Notes: generated by a model not told the origin, from the sequence alone. A DNA stretch of 30,908 bases from Desulfobulbaceae bacterium UBA2262 (GCA_002347185.1 DDXK01000101.1:3424-34331), one strand, 5' to 3'. Shown: positions 7,284 through 15,754, counted from the first letter of the stretch. Program-made: numbers and translations.

Positions 7284-9731
7284 TTATAACATATTTTCCG
7301 GATCAACGTCCACCGTCAATTTCACCGGGCCGCCAAGGCCGGAGTGCTCCTGTTCCAGGCTTGCGCAGAGGCCGTGCAGCTGGTCGAGGTCCGTTCCCTT
7401 CAGGAGGAGCTGCCAGCGGAAGAGGCCGCGCAGCCGGGCAAGGGGGGAGGGCGCCGGACCAAGGATGGCGGTACGATCAAGCTGCCGACTCAGCGTCTTG
7501 CCCCGGGCGGCCAGGGCCAGCGCCCGGTTCTTTACCGATTCTTCCTGCTCTCCTTCCAGGAGGAGGTTGATGAGCCTGGAAAAAGGAGGGTAGCCCAAGG
7601 CCTGGCGCAGGGAAAGTTCCCTGGCAAACAGGCCGGCATAGTCATGGGCGCGGGCGGTGAGCACGGAATAGTGGCCGGGCTGGTGGGTCTGGACGATGAC
7701 CCTGCCCGGCTGTTCCCCCCGTCCTGCCCGTCCCGTCACCTGGCTCAGGAGCTGGAAGGTGCGCTCCCCGGCCTTGTAATCGGGAATGCCCAGGCCGGCG
7801 TCGGCCCAGACGATGCCGACCAGGGTGACATGGGGGAAGTGGTGACCCTTGGTGATCATCTGTGTGCCCACCAGGATATCCACCTCCCGCTGGTGCACGG
7901 CCTTGAGGATCCGCAGGAACTCGCGGCGGTTTGCCGTGGTGTCCCGGTCGAGCCGGGCGATGCGGGCGCTGGGGAAGAGGGCGGTCAGCTCTTCCTCGAT
8001 GCGTTCGGTGCCAAAGCCCACCGCCACCAGATTGGTGGAGCGGCAGTTGCCGCAGACCGTGCGGCTGGTGATGCTGTGCCCGCAGTAGTGGCAGATGAGA
8101 GCGGAACGGCCCTTGTGCATGGTGAGGCTGACCTGGCAGTGGGGGCATTGCACGGCCTGGCCGCAGTCGCCGCAGAGCATGCAGCTGGCAAAGCCGCGCC
8201 GGTTCAGAAAAATGAGGCTTTGTTCGCCCCTGGCCAGGGTTTCGCGCAGGCCCTGCCTGAGCTGCGGCGAAAAAAGCGGTGGCCGTCCGGAGACGGTATT
8301 GACCGCCTGCAGATCGACTATCTCCACCGCAGGCAGGGGGCGGTTTTCGATACGGTTTCTGAGGGTGAGCAGGGTATATTTGCCGTTTGCGGCATGCTGG
8401 TAGCTGGTGATCGCCGGCGTGGCCGAGCCGAGAAGCACCACGGCCCCTGCCTGGCTGCCGCGGAGCAGGGCCAGGTCCCGGCCCTGGTAGCGCAGGCCAT
8501 CTTCCTGCTTGTAGGCTCCGTCGTGTTCCTCGTCGACAATGATCAGGCCGGGGTCGGCCAGGGGCGCAAACACTGCGGAACGGGCGCCGATGACGACCTG
8601 CGCCTCGCCGGAGAGGGTGCGCTGCCACTGGTCGAAGCGTTCGCCCTTGGAAAGGCCGCTGTGTAAAAGGGCCACCTTTTCGCCGAAGCGGGAGAGGAAA
8701 TGGCCTTCGAGCTGGGTGGCAAGGGCGATCTCCGGGACCAGAACCAGAACGCTGCGGCCCTGGGCCAGGGTGAGTTCGGCTGCCCGCAGGTACACTTCGG
8801 TCTTACCGCTGCCAGTGACGCCATGGAGAAGAAAGGGGGAATATCTTTTTGCCGTAATGGCGGGTGCGAGGCGGGCAAGGGCCTCTTCCTGCTCTGTGGT
8901 AAGTTTGGCGGGTTTCGGGAAAAAGGGCGGCGTCTCCCCAAAGGGATCCCGGTAAACCGGCTGTTCCCGCAAAAGAAGAATCCCTTTTCCCGCGAGGCTC
9001 TGCAGGGCTTTGCGGACCCCGCTGTAGAGGCGGGCAAGTTCCCGGCGGGGAATGCCCTGCCCGGGCGGGGCTTGCATGTTGGCGATCAGCGCGAGGGTTT
9101 TTCGTTCAGAGGGCTTCAGGTCTGCTTCGGCAAACTTCCCTTCAGGAGGGAGAAAAATACAGGTCTCCGTTTTTTGCCCGACACTCTCGCCGGCGATCAT
9201 CTCCTCGACGGTAACCAGCCCCTGCCGGGCCCACTGTTCAATAAGCCGCCGTTCTCTTCCCCGCCAGAGCTTGCGCATCGTGGCCGGGCCAAGCTGTTTT
9301 TTGCGCAGGAGCTCGGCGAGCCAGGGCCGCGCTTCACCTGCCTGCGGCTCCTGTTCGGTGAAGTGCTGCCAACCCTTTTCCGTAAGCAGAAGCTGTCTGC
9401 CGCTTTGGGAAGTAAGGCCGCCGGGCAGGGCGGTCTTGATCACCTCGCCGATGGGGTGGTGATAGTAACGGGCCGCCCAGCGGAAGAAGGGGATCATCCC
9501 TGCCGGGAAAACCGGTTCCGGATCGAGTATCTCGCTCGCCGCCCTGAGCCCGGTTTCCGGCTTTTCTTTCGTGAAGGCGAGGAGATAGCCGGTGACCAGG
9601 CGGCCGGCCAGCGGTACCAGCAGCCGTTGGCCCGGGCGCAGTTCCTCTTCCGTCGGGGGAGGGGCGTAGGTGAGAGTGTGCGGCAGGGGAGCGGCGACGG
9701 CAACTTCGAGATAGGGGGGGGCGGAGGGCAT
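7284..9731 (-). CDS. priA: Primosomal replication-restart helicase PriA
   Basis: PriA binds stalled or recombined forks and reloads the replicative helicase. The protein is 815 aa from the chosen ATG, where the text (PYLEVAVAAPLPHTLTY) matches the usual PriA N-terminus. A TTG further up at 9827, overlapping the galU stop, would add 32 residues rich in Arg, Pro and Ser and is a weaker choice. Domains: 3'-DNA-end-binding region (about 1-100), winged helix, and DEAH-type helicase with Walker A GVTGSGKT (304-311) and DEEH (400-403). An embedded zinc region has nine cysteines between 517 and 563 in CxxC pairs, the usual PriA zinc module, followed by helicase lobe 2 (TQMITKGHHFPHVTLVG). It is second in the operon after galU. 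Confidence 0.96.
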   Translation of the reverse strand: MPSAPPYLEVAVAAPLPHTLTYAPPPTEEELRPGQRLLVPLAGRLVTGYLLAFTKEKPETGLRAASEILDPEPVFPAGMIPFFRWAARYYHHPIGEVIKTALPGGLTSQSGRQLLLTEKGWQHFTEQEPQAGEARPWLAELLRKKQLGPATMRKLWRGRERRLIEQWARQGLVTVEEMIAGESVGQKTETCIFLPPEGKFAEADLKPSERKTLALIANMQAPPGQGIPRRELARLYSGVRKALQSLAGKGILLLREQPVYRDPFGETPPFFPKPAKLTTEQEEALARLAPAITAKRYSPFLLHGVTGSGKTEVYLRAAELTLAQGRSVLVLVPEIALATQLEGHFLSRFGEKVALLHSGLSKGERFDQWQRTLSGEAQVVIGARSAVFAPLADPGLIIVDEEHDGAYKQEDGLRYQGRDLALLRGSQAGAVVLLGSATPAITSYQHAANGKYTLLTLRNRIENRPLPAVEIVDLQAVNTVSGRPPLFSPQLRQGLRETLARGEQSLIFLNRRGFASCMLCGDCGQAVQCPHCQVSLTMHKGRSALICHYCGHSITSRTVCGNCRSTNLVAVGFGTERIEEELTALFPSARIARLDRDTTANRREFLRILKAVHQREVDILVGTQMITKGHHFPHVTLVGIVWADAGLGIPDYKAGERTFQLLSQVTGRAGRGEQPGRVIVQTHQPGHYSVLTARAHDYAGLFARELSLRQALGYPPFSRLINLLLEGEQEESVKNRALALAARGKTLSRQLDRTAILGPAPSPLARLRGLFRWQLLLKGTDLDQLHGLCASLEQEHSGLGGPVKLTVDVDPENML

Positions 9732-9823
9732 GGCCTTGCTTTCTGAGGCGACAACGGTTTCCAAGGGAAGGGGAGGAGCAGGGTCGCTCCGCCCCTTGCG
9801 GTTTTTGGTGCGCCGCACAATGC

Positions 9824-10693
9824 TCAAAGGCCGGCGCTGACCTCCTTGATATGTTTCTTGAAATCCTTGGACAGCACGGGGTGGCGCAGGGCAAAGGCGA
9901 CAATGGCCTTGAGGTAGCCGAGCTTGTCGCCGGCGTCGAAGCGTTTGCCCGTGAATTCGTACGCATACATGGGCTGCTGCCTGGAGAGGGAGAGCAGGGC
10001 GTCGGTGAGCTGGATCTCCCCTCCGTGCCCGGGCGCGGTTTTTTCCAGCATTCCGAAAATCTCGGGCATCAACAGGTAGCGGCCGATGATGGCCAGGTTG
10101 GAGGTGGTGGTGCCGCGGGCCGGTTTTTCCACCATGTCGTTCACCCGAAAGACCCGCTCCCGCACCTCGCTTCCCTCGACTATGCCGTACTGGTTCGTTT
10201 CATCCATGGGAACCTTCTGGATGGCGACGATGGGGCCCTGCAATTCGTTGTAGAGGTCGAGCATCTGCTGGCAGCAGGGGGTATCGCTCAGCACGAGGTC
10301 GTCGCCCAGCAGGACGAGAAAGGGTTCGTCGCCGACCACGTTCCTGGTCGTCCAGATGGCATGGCCCAGGCCCAGGGGCTTCTTCTGTCGCACGGCGACG
10401 ATGTCTATGAGGTTCGAGATATGGCAGACCTCCTCGCAAAGCTCGTCCTTGTGTTTTTGTCTGAGCAGGGTATCGAGCTCGAAGTCGTAGTCGAAATGGT
10501 TTTCGATGGCCGATTTCCCCTGGCTGGTGACGAAGACGATCTCCTCGATGCCGGAGGCGACAACCTCCTCCACTATGTACTGAATGGTGGGGCGGTCGAC
10601 GATGGTGAGCATTTCCTTGGGGATGGCCTTGCTGGCGGGAAGAAAACGGGTGCCTTTGCCGGCGACCGGGATGACGGCTTTGCGTACTTTCAT
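9824..10693 (-). CDS. galU: UTP-glucose-1-phosphate uridylyltransferase
   Basis: GalU makes UDP-glucose from UTP and glucose 1-phosphate, the entry point to galactose, uronic acid and exopolysaccharide sugars. The protein is 289 aa, normal for the bacterial GalU family. The nucleotide-binding start KAVIPVAGKGTRFLPASKAI, PKEMLTIVDRPTIQYIVEE and the sugar-binding region GRYLLMPEIF are typical. Two ATGs are in frame six bases apart (10699 and 10693). The inner one is preferred because GAG lies 6 nt before it and homologues start MKVRK. It heads the minus-strand housekeeping operon and is divergent from tilS. Its products feed the galE, 4-epimerase and UDP-glucose dehydrogenase genes about 3 kb to the right. 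Confidence 0.96.
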   Translation of the reverse strand: MKVRKAVIPVAGKGTRFLPASKAIPKEMLTIVDRPTIQYIVEEVVASGIEEIVFVTSQGKSAIENHFDYDFELDTLLRQKHKDELCEEVCHISNLIDIVAVRQKKPLGLGHAIWTTRNVVGDEPFLVLLGDDLVLSDTPCCQQMLDLYNELQGPIVAIQKVPMDETNQYGIVEGSEVRERVFRVNDMVEKPARGTTTSNLAIIGRYLLMPEIFGMLEKTAPGHGGEIQLTDALLSLSRQQPMYAYEFTGKRFDAGDKLGYLKAIVAFALRHPVLSKDFKKHIKEVSAGL

Positions 10694-10810
10694 ATGCATC
10701 TCGTAGTGAAGTGATTTTTATGGAAAAACAAGTAGTGTATAGTATGAACGATCGCGGAAACAAAGGCAACCTGTTCTTTATTGGAAATAGTGAGCGCTGG
10801 GCGGGGGCGG

Positions 10811-12340
10811 ATGCATCCTCTTGTCAATAAGTTGAAAAAAAGCATTGCCGGGCAAAATCTTTTGGCGCCGGGGGCTCGCTGTCTTCTCGGGGTTTCGGGC
10901 GGGCCTGATTCCATGGCCCTGCTCCACCTGTTTGCCGAGCTGGCCGACGACCTGGCTCTTTCGCTGGTTGTGGCCCATGCCGATCATGGTCTGCGCCCCG
11001 GGGAGGCGGAGGCCGAGGCCGGACTTGTCCGGGCTGCTGCCGATGCGCTCGGCTGCCCCTTCATTTTCCGTGCCCTGCCCGTGAGGGCCTTTGCCGCGGA
11101 GCAGAGGCTTTCCATCGAAGATGCGGCCCGCCGCCTCCGCTATCAGTTTTTTGCGGAGGCGGCGGCCGAGCAGGGTGCGGGAAGAATCGTGGTTGCCCAC
11201 ACGGCGGACGACCAGGCGGAAGAGATCCTCATCCGGCTGCTGCGCGGCTCCGGCCGGGCCGGGCTTTCCGGCATGGAGCCACTGCGGGCGGGCCGCCTGA
11301 TCCGGCCCTTGCTTGGTCTTGCCAAGAAGGAACTGCTCGCCTATCTGGCTCAGCGGCATATCCCCTATTGCCTGGACAGCTCCAATCAGGAGCGCATCTA
11401 CCTGCGCAACCGGGTCAGGCTCGATCTGCTTCCCTATTTGCGGGAACGGTTCAATCCCAATATCGACGCCTGCCTGCGGAGGACCGGCGCGATCCTTGGC
11501 GCGGAAGAGGAACTGCTTGCCCGGCTTGCCGACCAGGCCCATGCGGCAGTGGTCTCGGAAGAGGGGGGGGAGGCTGCTTGCCTGACCCTTGCCCTGCGCC
11601 CCTTTTCCCGTCAGCCCCTGGCCCTGCAGCGGCGGATTCTGGAAAAAAGCTGCTGGCAGCTGGGCTGTCGCCCCTCCTTTGCGCAAATCGACCAGCTCTT
11701 CCGTCTGGCGCTCGCCGGCGGCGAGGGGAGTATGACGCATCTCGCCGGGGGGGTGCGGGTCCGGCGGGAAGGGGTTGCGCTGCGTTTTTTTTATCCGCAG
11801 GGGGAAATGGCCCTGCGCGGCAATCTGCTCGCGCCGGAGGAGCCAGGTTTTTTCATGGAAATTGGAGGGGCGGGGACATACCTGCTCAAGGAAATCGGCA
11901 TGCGAATCCTGGTGGAGGAGCTGCCGGGTCTGCCGGCAGATTGGCGGGCCCAGGCGCCGCAGGTGCAGTACCTGAATGGGGAGGCCCTACGTTTTCCCCT
12001 GTCCTTGCGAGCTTTTCGGCCCGGCGACAGGTTCTGGCCCCAGGGGGCGCCAGGTCATAAAAAGGTAGGGGATTTTTTTACCGACCGGAAGATTCCCATG
12101 GCCCAACGGCGGCGGCTTCCCCTCCTCGTCGATCAGCTGGGCATCGTCGCTTTGCTCGGGCTGCGGACAGACCAGCGCTGCGCGGTGACCGGACAGGAAG
12201 GCAGGGTGTTCCGGGTCACCAGCATGGGGATGGGCAGGGAGGCGACGAAGGGGGCCGGCGCTTCACCGCTTTTCCTTTCTCCCTCTTTTCCTGATTCTTG
12301 TCATGATCCCGGTGAGTCCGACGCCGATGAGCAGCAGTGA
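10811..12340 (+). CDS. tilS: tRNA(Ile)-lysidine synthase
   Basis: TilS attaches lysine to C34 of the CAU-anticodon tRNA-Ile, using ATP, so that it reads AUA. The PP-loop motif SGGPDS is at residues 29-34, followed by the family segments AHADHGLRPGEAE and AHTADDQAEEILIRLLRGSG. The C-terminal TilS domain (FRPGDRFWPQG, KKVGDFFTDRKIP) is present. The chosen ATG is preceded by a G-rich stretch; a TTG 30 nt further up is an alternative. At 509 aa it is longer than most members, because about 40 residues after the conserved domain continue in a low-similarity tail. The last 78 nt are antisense to the 3' end of the PEP-CTERM gene 3, including its sorting signal. Confidence 0.94.
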   Translation: MHPLVNKLKKSIAGQNLLAPGARCLLGVSGGPDSMALLHLFAELADDLALSLVVAHADHGLRPGEAEAEAGLVRAAADALGCPFIFRALPVRAFAAEQRLSIEDAARRLRYQFFAEAAAEQGAGRIVVAHTADDQAEEILIRLLRGSGRAGLSGMEPLRAGRLIRPLLGLAKKELLAYLAQRHIPYCLDSSNQERIYLRNRVRLDLLPYLRERFNPNIDACLRRTGAILGAEEELLARLADQAHAAVVSEEGGEAACLTLALRPFSRQPLALQRRILEKSCWQLGCRPSFAQIDQLFRLALAGGEGSMTHLAGGVRVRREGVALRFFYPQGEMALRGNLLAPEEPGFFMEIGGAGTYLLKEIGMRILVEELPGLPADWRAQAPQVQYLNGEALRFPLSLRAFRPGDRFWPQGAPGHKKVGDFFTDRKIPMAQRRRLPLLVDQLGIVALLGLRTDQRCAVTGQEGRVFRVTSMGMGREATKGAGASPLFLSPSFPDSCHDPGESDADEQQ

Positions 12341-12847
12341 GGCAGGTTCCGGGGTTGGCATGGGAATGAGGGAGTTCGTGACAAAAGCGCCTAGCTCCGG
12401 GGCCCCCCATCCGGCATCCCACCCCTGATATCCGTTCGAGATGCTCATCTCCATGATTGTTACCGCGCCGTCGCTGAGCCAGTATTCGATTGCGGCCAGG
12501 CCGATTTTTTGGTTGAGTTCATCATAAAAATGGCCGGCCACAAGGCGGGCCACGGTGTTGTAGTCAACCTGCTCGCTGTAATTGTACTCGAGCCCCAGCA
12601 GCAACGGCACGTTGGTCTGGATGGATTCCAGAAGGCCTTCGACCTCAACCCTGCGTGCAACATGCCAGCCGCCGGAATAGACTCCATACCCCAACAGCAC
12701 AGCGTCGTTGTAGGAGTCGAAGAAGGTGGACCCGACCGGTTGCCAGCCAAAGCCTGTATCGGGATCAACCGTTATGGCCTTCGTATTGCCGGCAAAACCG
12801 AAAAAGAAACATCCCCAGGCGAGTGTCAGCAAGGCTATGCGTTTCAT
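12263..12847 (-). CDS. PEP-CTERM sorting-domain protein 3
   Basis: Exported protein of 194 aa. The signal peptide is residues 1-24 (MKRIALLTLAWGCFFFGFAG, cleavage near TKA). The C-terminus is PTPEPASLLLIGVGLTGIM followed by a strongly basic tail (RIRKRGRKEKR), a somewhat divergent but complete PEP-CTERM signal. The middle is rich in Tyr, Trp and Gly (GYGVYSGGW, SNGYQGWDAGWG) and has no cysteine after the signal peptide. Its layout resembles PEP-CTERM proteins with a beta-sheet surface domain, but I cannot name the domain. AAGAG lies 6 nt before the ATG. A sigma-54-type promoter and the 21-nt element lie upstream. The 3' end overlaps tilS on the other strand by 78 nt, with no room for a terminator between them. 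Confidence 0.88.
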   Translation of the reverse strand: MKRIALLTLAWGCFFFGFAGNTKAITVDPDTGFGWQPVGSTFFDSYNDAVLLGYGVYSGGWHVARRVEVEGLLESIQTNVPLLLGLEYNYSEQVDYNTVARLVAGHFYDELNQKIGLAAIEYWLSDGAVTIMEMSISNGYQGWDAGWGAPELGAFVTNSLIPMPTPEPASLLLIGVGLTGIMTRIRKRGRKEKR

Positions 12848-12968
12848 TGTGCTCTTTACCGAATTTGCGGACGATGCGACATCCCTTGTTGATTATGCCG
12901 TTTCCGTGGCCAGGGGCAGGCGGTTTCTGGCTGTGGTGAAAATATTTTTCAAATAGCATTCTAACTTA

Positions 12969-12984
12969 TGCAAAAAACGCTCCA
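12969..12984 (-). promoter_or_regulatory. Sigma-54-type promoter of PEP-CTERM gene 3
   Basis: The minus strand reads TGGAGCGTTTTTTGCA. GG and GC are 10 nt apart and the -12 element TTGCA is perfect, but the -24 element is TGGAGCG instead of TGGCACG. The T-rich spacer is common in sigma-54 promoters. Its place in front of the third PEP-CTERM gene, below an identical activator site, supports it. The predicted leader is about 110 nt. Confidence 0.65.
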
Positions 12985-13061
12985 TTGCTCTTTCTGCTAC
13001 GGTAACTTGCCGAATTTACTCAGCGAAAATGAATAGTGAGGAACGGTGGTCGCTGTGATGC

Positions 13062-13082
13062 GGACGATTTTCCGGAAAACAG
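13062..13082. promoter_or_regulatory. Conserved 21-nt activator site, PEP-CTERM gene 3
   Basis: G plus GACGATTTTCCGGAAAACAG, identical over 21 nt to 3238-3258. The palindrome centre is about 115 bp upstream of the predicted sigma-54 transcript start. A looser CTTTCCCGG element follows at 13087-13095. Confidence 0.7.
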
Positions 13083-13270
13083 GAACCTTTCCCGGCTGGC
13101 GACGCAGGTGTGCGCCGAAAAATGACACCTGCGGAAAGTTGTTGCCGAGGAGGGGATGCCAGAGCCGCGCCGGTGGAAAATCTCTTGCCTATTCGCCTTC
13201 CTCCTGGTAACTATGGCCTTGTCCTTGAGGATGGGATCCTGGGGCGCCCTGATGAAGTCAAAAAATATGT

Positions 13271-13347
13271 GGGCGGGTAGCTCAGCTGGATAGAGCGTTA
13301 GCCTCCGGAGCTAAAGGTCGTGGGTTCGAATCCCGCTCCGCTCACCA
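13271..13347 (+). tRNA. tRNA-Arg (anticodon CCG)
   Basis: The acceptor stem GGGCGGG / TCCGCTC, D arm GCTCAGCTGGATAGAGC, anticodon stem TTAGC / GCTAA with loop CTCCGGA, and T arm GTGGG-TTCGAAT-CCCGC all fold. The anticodon is CCG, reading CGG. The CCA end is encoded (13345-13347). A terminator follows directly. Confidence 0.95.
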
Positions 13348-13360
13348 CCGGGATAAAAAA

Positions 13361-13395
13361 AGAGGGCCATGCTGTGTGCATGGCCCTCTTTTTTT
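13361..13395 (+). terminator. Intrinsic terminator after tRNA-Arg
   Basis: An 11-bp perfect stem AGAGGGCCATG / CATGGCCCTCT with a 7-nt loop is followed by seven T. It sits 14 nt after the tRNA. An A-run in front makes it usable in reverse as well. Confidence 0.92.
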
Positions 13396-13560
13396 ATTGT
13401 TCGACGCCTGCCCCTCTCTTTTTTCCTCTCAGAGAGTGGGCGTGGGAGGCGGAAAACCTCTCGACTGTGCAAACAGAAAATGAGTAAGCTGACAGGGGAA
13501 AGCGTTTTGGGATTCCTGCCGTGGCAGGGAACTTCGCGGCAACAGGAAAGGAGAAGGAAA

Positions 13561-14577
13561 ATGGCGTATATCCTCGTCACCGGCGGAGCCGGCTATATCG
13601 GTACGCACACCATTGTCGAACTGCAGCAGGCCGGCTACGAAATCGTGGTGGTCGATAATTTTGTCAATGCAAGCCCCGAGGCGCTGGCCAGGGTCCAGGA
13701 GCTCACCGGCAAGCCTCTGGTGGTCCGCGCCATTGATCTGTGTGACCGGCCGGCCCTGGAGGAGGTTTTTGCCGAATTTCCCATCTCGGCCGTTATCCAT
13801 TTTGCCGGGCTCAAGGCGGTGGGCGAGAGCGTGGCCGAGCCGCTGCGCTACTACCACAACAATCTGACCGGCACCCTGGTGCTTCTGCAGTGCATGGCGG
13901 CGCACGGGGTGAAGCAGATCGTCTTCTCCTCCTCTGCCTGCGTTTACGGCGATCCCGACCGGGTGCCCATCCGGGAGGATTTTCCGGTGCGGCCCACCAA
14001 CCCCTACGGCCGCACCAAGCTGATGATCGAGCAGATCCTGGAGGATGCCCGTACTGCCGACCCGGCGCTGCAGGTGGTCATCCTCCGCTATTTCAATCCG
14101 GTGGGCGCCCATTCCTCCGGCAGGATCGGCGAGGATCCCTCCGGCATTCCCAATAACCTCATGCCCTATATCGCCCAGGTGGCCGTGGGCCGGCTGGCGC
14201 AACTCTCCGTTTTTGGCGGAGATTATCCCACCCCGGACGGGACCGGGGTGCGTGATTATATCCATGTGGTCGATCTGGCGAAAGGGCATCTGCACGCATT
14301 GCGCAAGCTCGCCGAAAATCCCGGTCTGCTGCGCTGCAATCTCGGCACCGGCCGTGGCTACTCGGTGTTGGAGATGGTCGCCGCCTTCGCGCGCGCGGCC
14401 GGTTGCCAGATCCCCCATGCCATCACGGCCCGACGCCCCGGAGACATCGCCACCTGTTATGCGGACCCCTCTCTGGCCAGGGAGAAGCTGGGCTGGCAGG
14501 CCGAGCTCGGCCTTGAGGAGATGTGCCGGGACCACTGGCGCTGGCAGAAGAACAATCCGAACGGGTACGGCGTCTGA
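13561..14577 (+). CDS. galE: UDP-glucose 4-epimerase
   Basis: GalE interconverts UDP-glucose and UDP-galactose through a 4-keto intermediate on bound NAD. The protein is 338 aa, the family's usual size. The NAD-binding glycine motif GGAGYIGTHT starts at residue 8. The catalytic Ser is in SSSACVYG, and the Tyr-x3-Lys pair is in YGRTK. RYFNPVGAH and PDGTGVRDYIHVVDLA are GalE-specific. AAAGGAGAAGGAAA precedes the ATG. An in-frame ATG at 13490 lacks a ribosome-binding site, and the extra residues do not look like the family. It is followed 23 nt later by a second sugar epimerase gene, so the two are probably co-transcribed. Confidence 0.95.
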   Translation: MAYILVTGGAGYIGTHTIVELQQAGYEIVVVDNFVNASPEALARVQELTGKPLVVRAIDLCDRPALEEVFAEFPISAVIHFAGLKAVGESVAEPLRYYHNNLTGTLVLLQCMAAHGVKQIVFSSSACVYGDPDRVPIREDFPVRPTNPYGRTKLMIEQILEDARTADPALQVVILRYFNPVGAHSSGRIGEDPSGIPNNLMPYIAQVAVGRLAQLSVFGGDYPTPDGTGVRDYIHVVDLAKGHLHALRKLAENPGLLRCNLGTGRGYSVLEMVAAFARAAGCQIPHAITARRPGDIATCYADPSLAREKLGWQAELGLEEMCRDHWRWQKNNPNGYGV

Positions 14578-14600
14578 GGCCTGGCGGGGACTGGAATAGC

Positions 14601-15608
14601 ATGAAAAAGATACTTGTCACCGGCGCCGCCGGCTTTATCGGCTTCTTTCTCTGTAAAAAACTCCTTGCCGACGGGGCGGAGGTGGTCGGAATCGACAACC
14701 TCAACGCTTACTATGACCCCGCCCTCAAGCGGGCCCGCCTCGACCAGCTGCAAGGCGCACCGGGATTCTCCTTTCTCAGGCTCGATCTTGCCGATCGTCC
14801 AGCCATGGAGCAACTGTTTGCGCAGCACCGCTTCGAGGCGGTGGTTAATCTGGCGGCCCAGGCCGGGGTGCGCTATTCCCTGGAAAATCCTCATTCCTAT
14901 ATCGACAGCAATGTCGTCGGCTTTGGCAATCTCCTGGAAGGTTGCCGTCACTCCGGTGTCAGGCATCTGGTCTACGCCTCGTCGAGCTCCGTCTATGGCG
15001 GCAACACCAGGCTGCCGTTTTCGGTGCATGATAACGTGGATCATCCGGTTTCCCTCTATGCCGCGACCAAGAAGGCCAACGAACTCATGGCGCACAGTTA
15101 CAGCCACCTTTACGGGCTTCCCTGCACCGGGCTTCGCTTTTTTACGGTCTATGGCCCTTGGGGCAGGCCGGACATGGCCTATTTTCTCTTTACTCGCGCC
15201 ATCCTGGCCGGAAAGCCCATCAAGGTGTTCAATCACGGAAAGATGAAACGGGACTTCACCTATATCGACGACATTGTCGAGGCGGTGACCCGCATCATCG
15301 TCCGGCCTCCCGTGGGCAATCCCGCCTGGGATAGAAAGACCGCTGATCCCGCCACCAGCTGGGCCCCTTACCGGATCTACAATATCGGCAACAACCGGGT
15401 TGAGGATCTCTCTCATTTTATCGAGGTTCTGGAGGAGTGCCTGGCAAAGAAGGCGGAAAAGATCTTTCTGCCCATGCAGGACGGGGACGTGGCGGCGACC
15501 CATGCCGAAATGGATGATCTGGTCGCGGACTTCGCCTACAAACCAGCGACCTCCATCACGGAGGGTTTGCAGCGTTTCGTGGCCTGGTACAGGGAGTATT
15601 ACCAATAA
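14601..15608 (+). CDS. UDP-glucuronate 4-epimerase (CapI/LpsL type)
   Basis: A short-chain dehydrogenase-type epimerase of 335 aa that would convert UDP-glucuronate to UDP-galacturonate. The NAD motif is GAAGFIG. The segment DNLNAYYDPALKRARLDQL is characteristic of the CapI/LpsL branch, as are ASSSSVYGG and the catalytic YAATKKANE. YGPWGRPDMAYFLFTRAIL is the substrate-specificity stretch of this branch. The start was chosen at the methionine before KKILVTGAAG; the ribosome-binding site is weak (GGGGA). Its supposed substrate is made by the UDP-glucose dehydrogenase encoded next. The three genes galE, this one and the dehydrogenase form a nucleotide-sugar cluster. Branch assignment is by motif reading, so a related UDP-sugar substrate remains possible. 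Confidence 0.88.
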   Translation: MKKILVTGAAGFIGFFLCKKLLADGAEVVGIDNLNAYYDPALKRARLDQLQGAPGFSFLRLDLADRPAMEQLFAQHRFEAVVNLAAQAGVRYSLENPHSYIDSNVVGFGNLLEGCRHSGVRHLVYASSSSVYGGNTRLPFSVHDNVDHPVSLYAATKKANELMAHSYSHLYGLPCTGLRFFTVYGPWGRPDMAYFLFTRAILAGKPIKVFNHGKMKRDFTYIDDIVEAVTRIIVRPPVGNPAWDRKTADPATSWAPYRIYNIGNNRVEDLSHFIEVLEECLAKKAEKIFLPMQDGDVAATHAEMDDLVADFAYKPATSITEGLQRFVAWYREYYQ

Positions 15609-15754
15609 TGATGCCTTGCGGCCAGCCGGCTGTGCGCCGCTGGCCGACAAGGCGGCCCTCTTCTGCCAGGCCTCCGGGTTCCGGGCAGGCATGTCAGAAA
15701 AAAGGCGGAGTGCGGCGGCAGGAAAAACATGAGCGAGAAGAAAAGAGGCCTCTG

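Larger units (their letters stand above)
12848..13270. other. 423-bp intergenic region, PEP-CTERM 3 / tRNA-Arg
   Basis: No gene is credible here. The left half holds the sigma-54-type promoter and activator site of PEP-CTERM gene 3. The right half must hold the tRNA-Arg promoter; the best candidate is TTGCCT (13185-13190), a 17-nt spacer and TAACTA (13208-13213), which is only a weak match. Nothing else stands out. Confidence 0.5.

Noticed and set aside
7294..7304. TTTTCCGGATC near the priA stop
   Set aside because: Only the left half of the palindrome is present, it lies at the end of a gene, and no PEP-CTERM gene or sigma-54 promoter follows.
7344..8666. Long plus-strand open frame opposite priA (440 residues)
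   Set aside because: It is antisense to conserved helicase motifs, has no ribosome-binding site and has Gly/Ala/Glu-rich composition typical of shadow frames in high-GC DNA.
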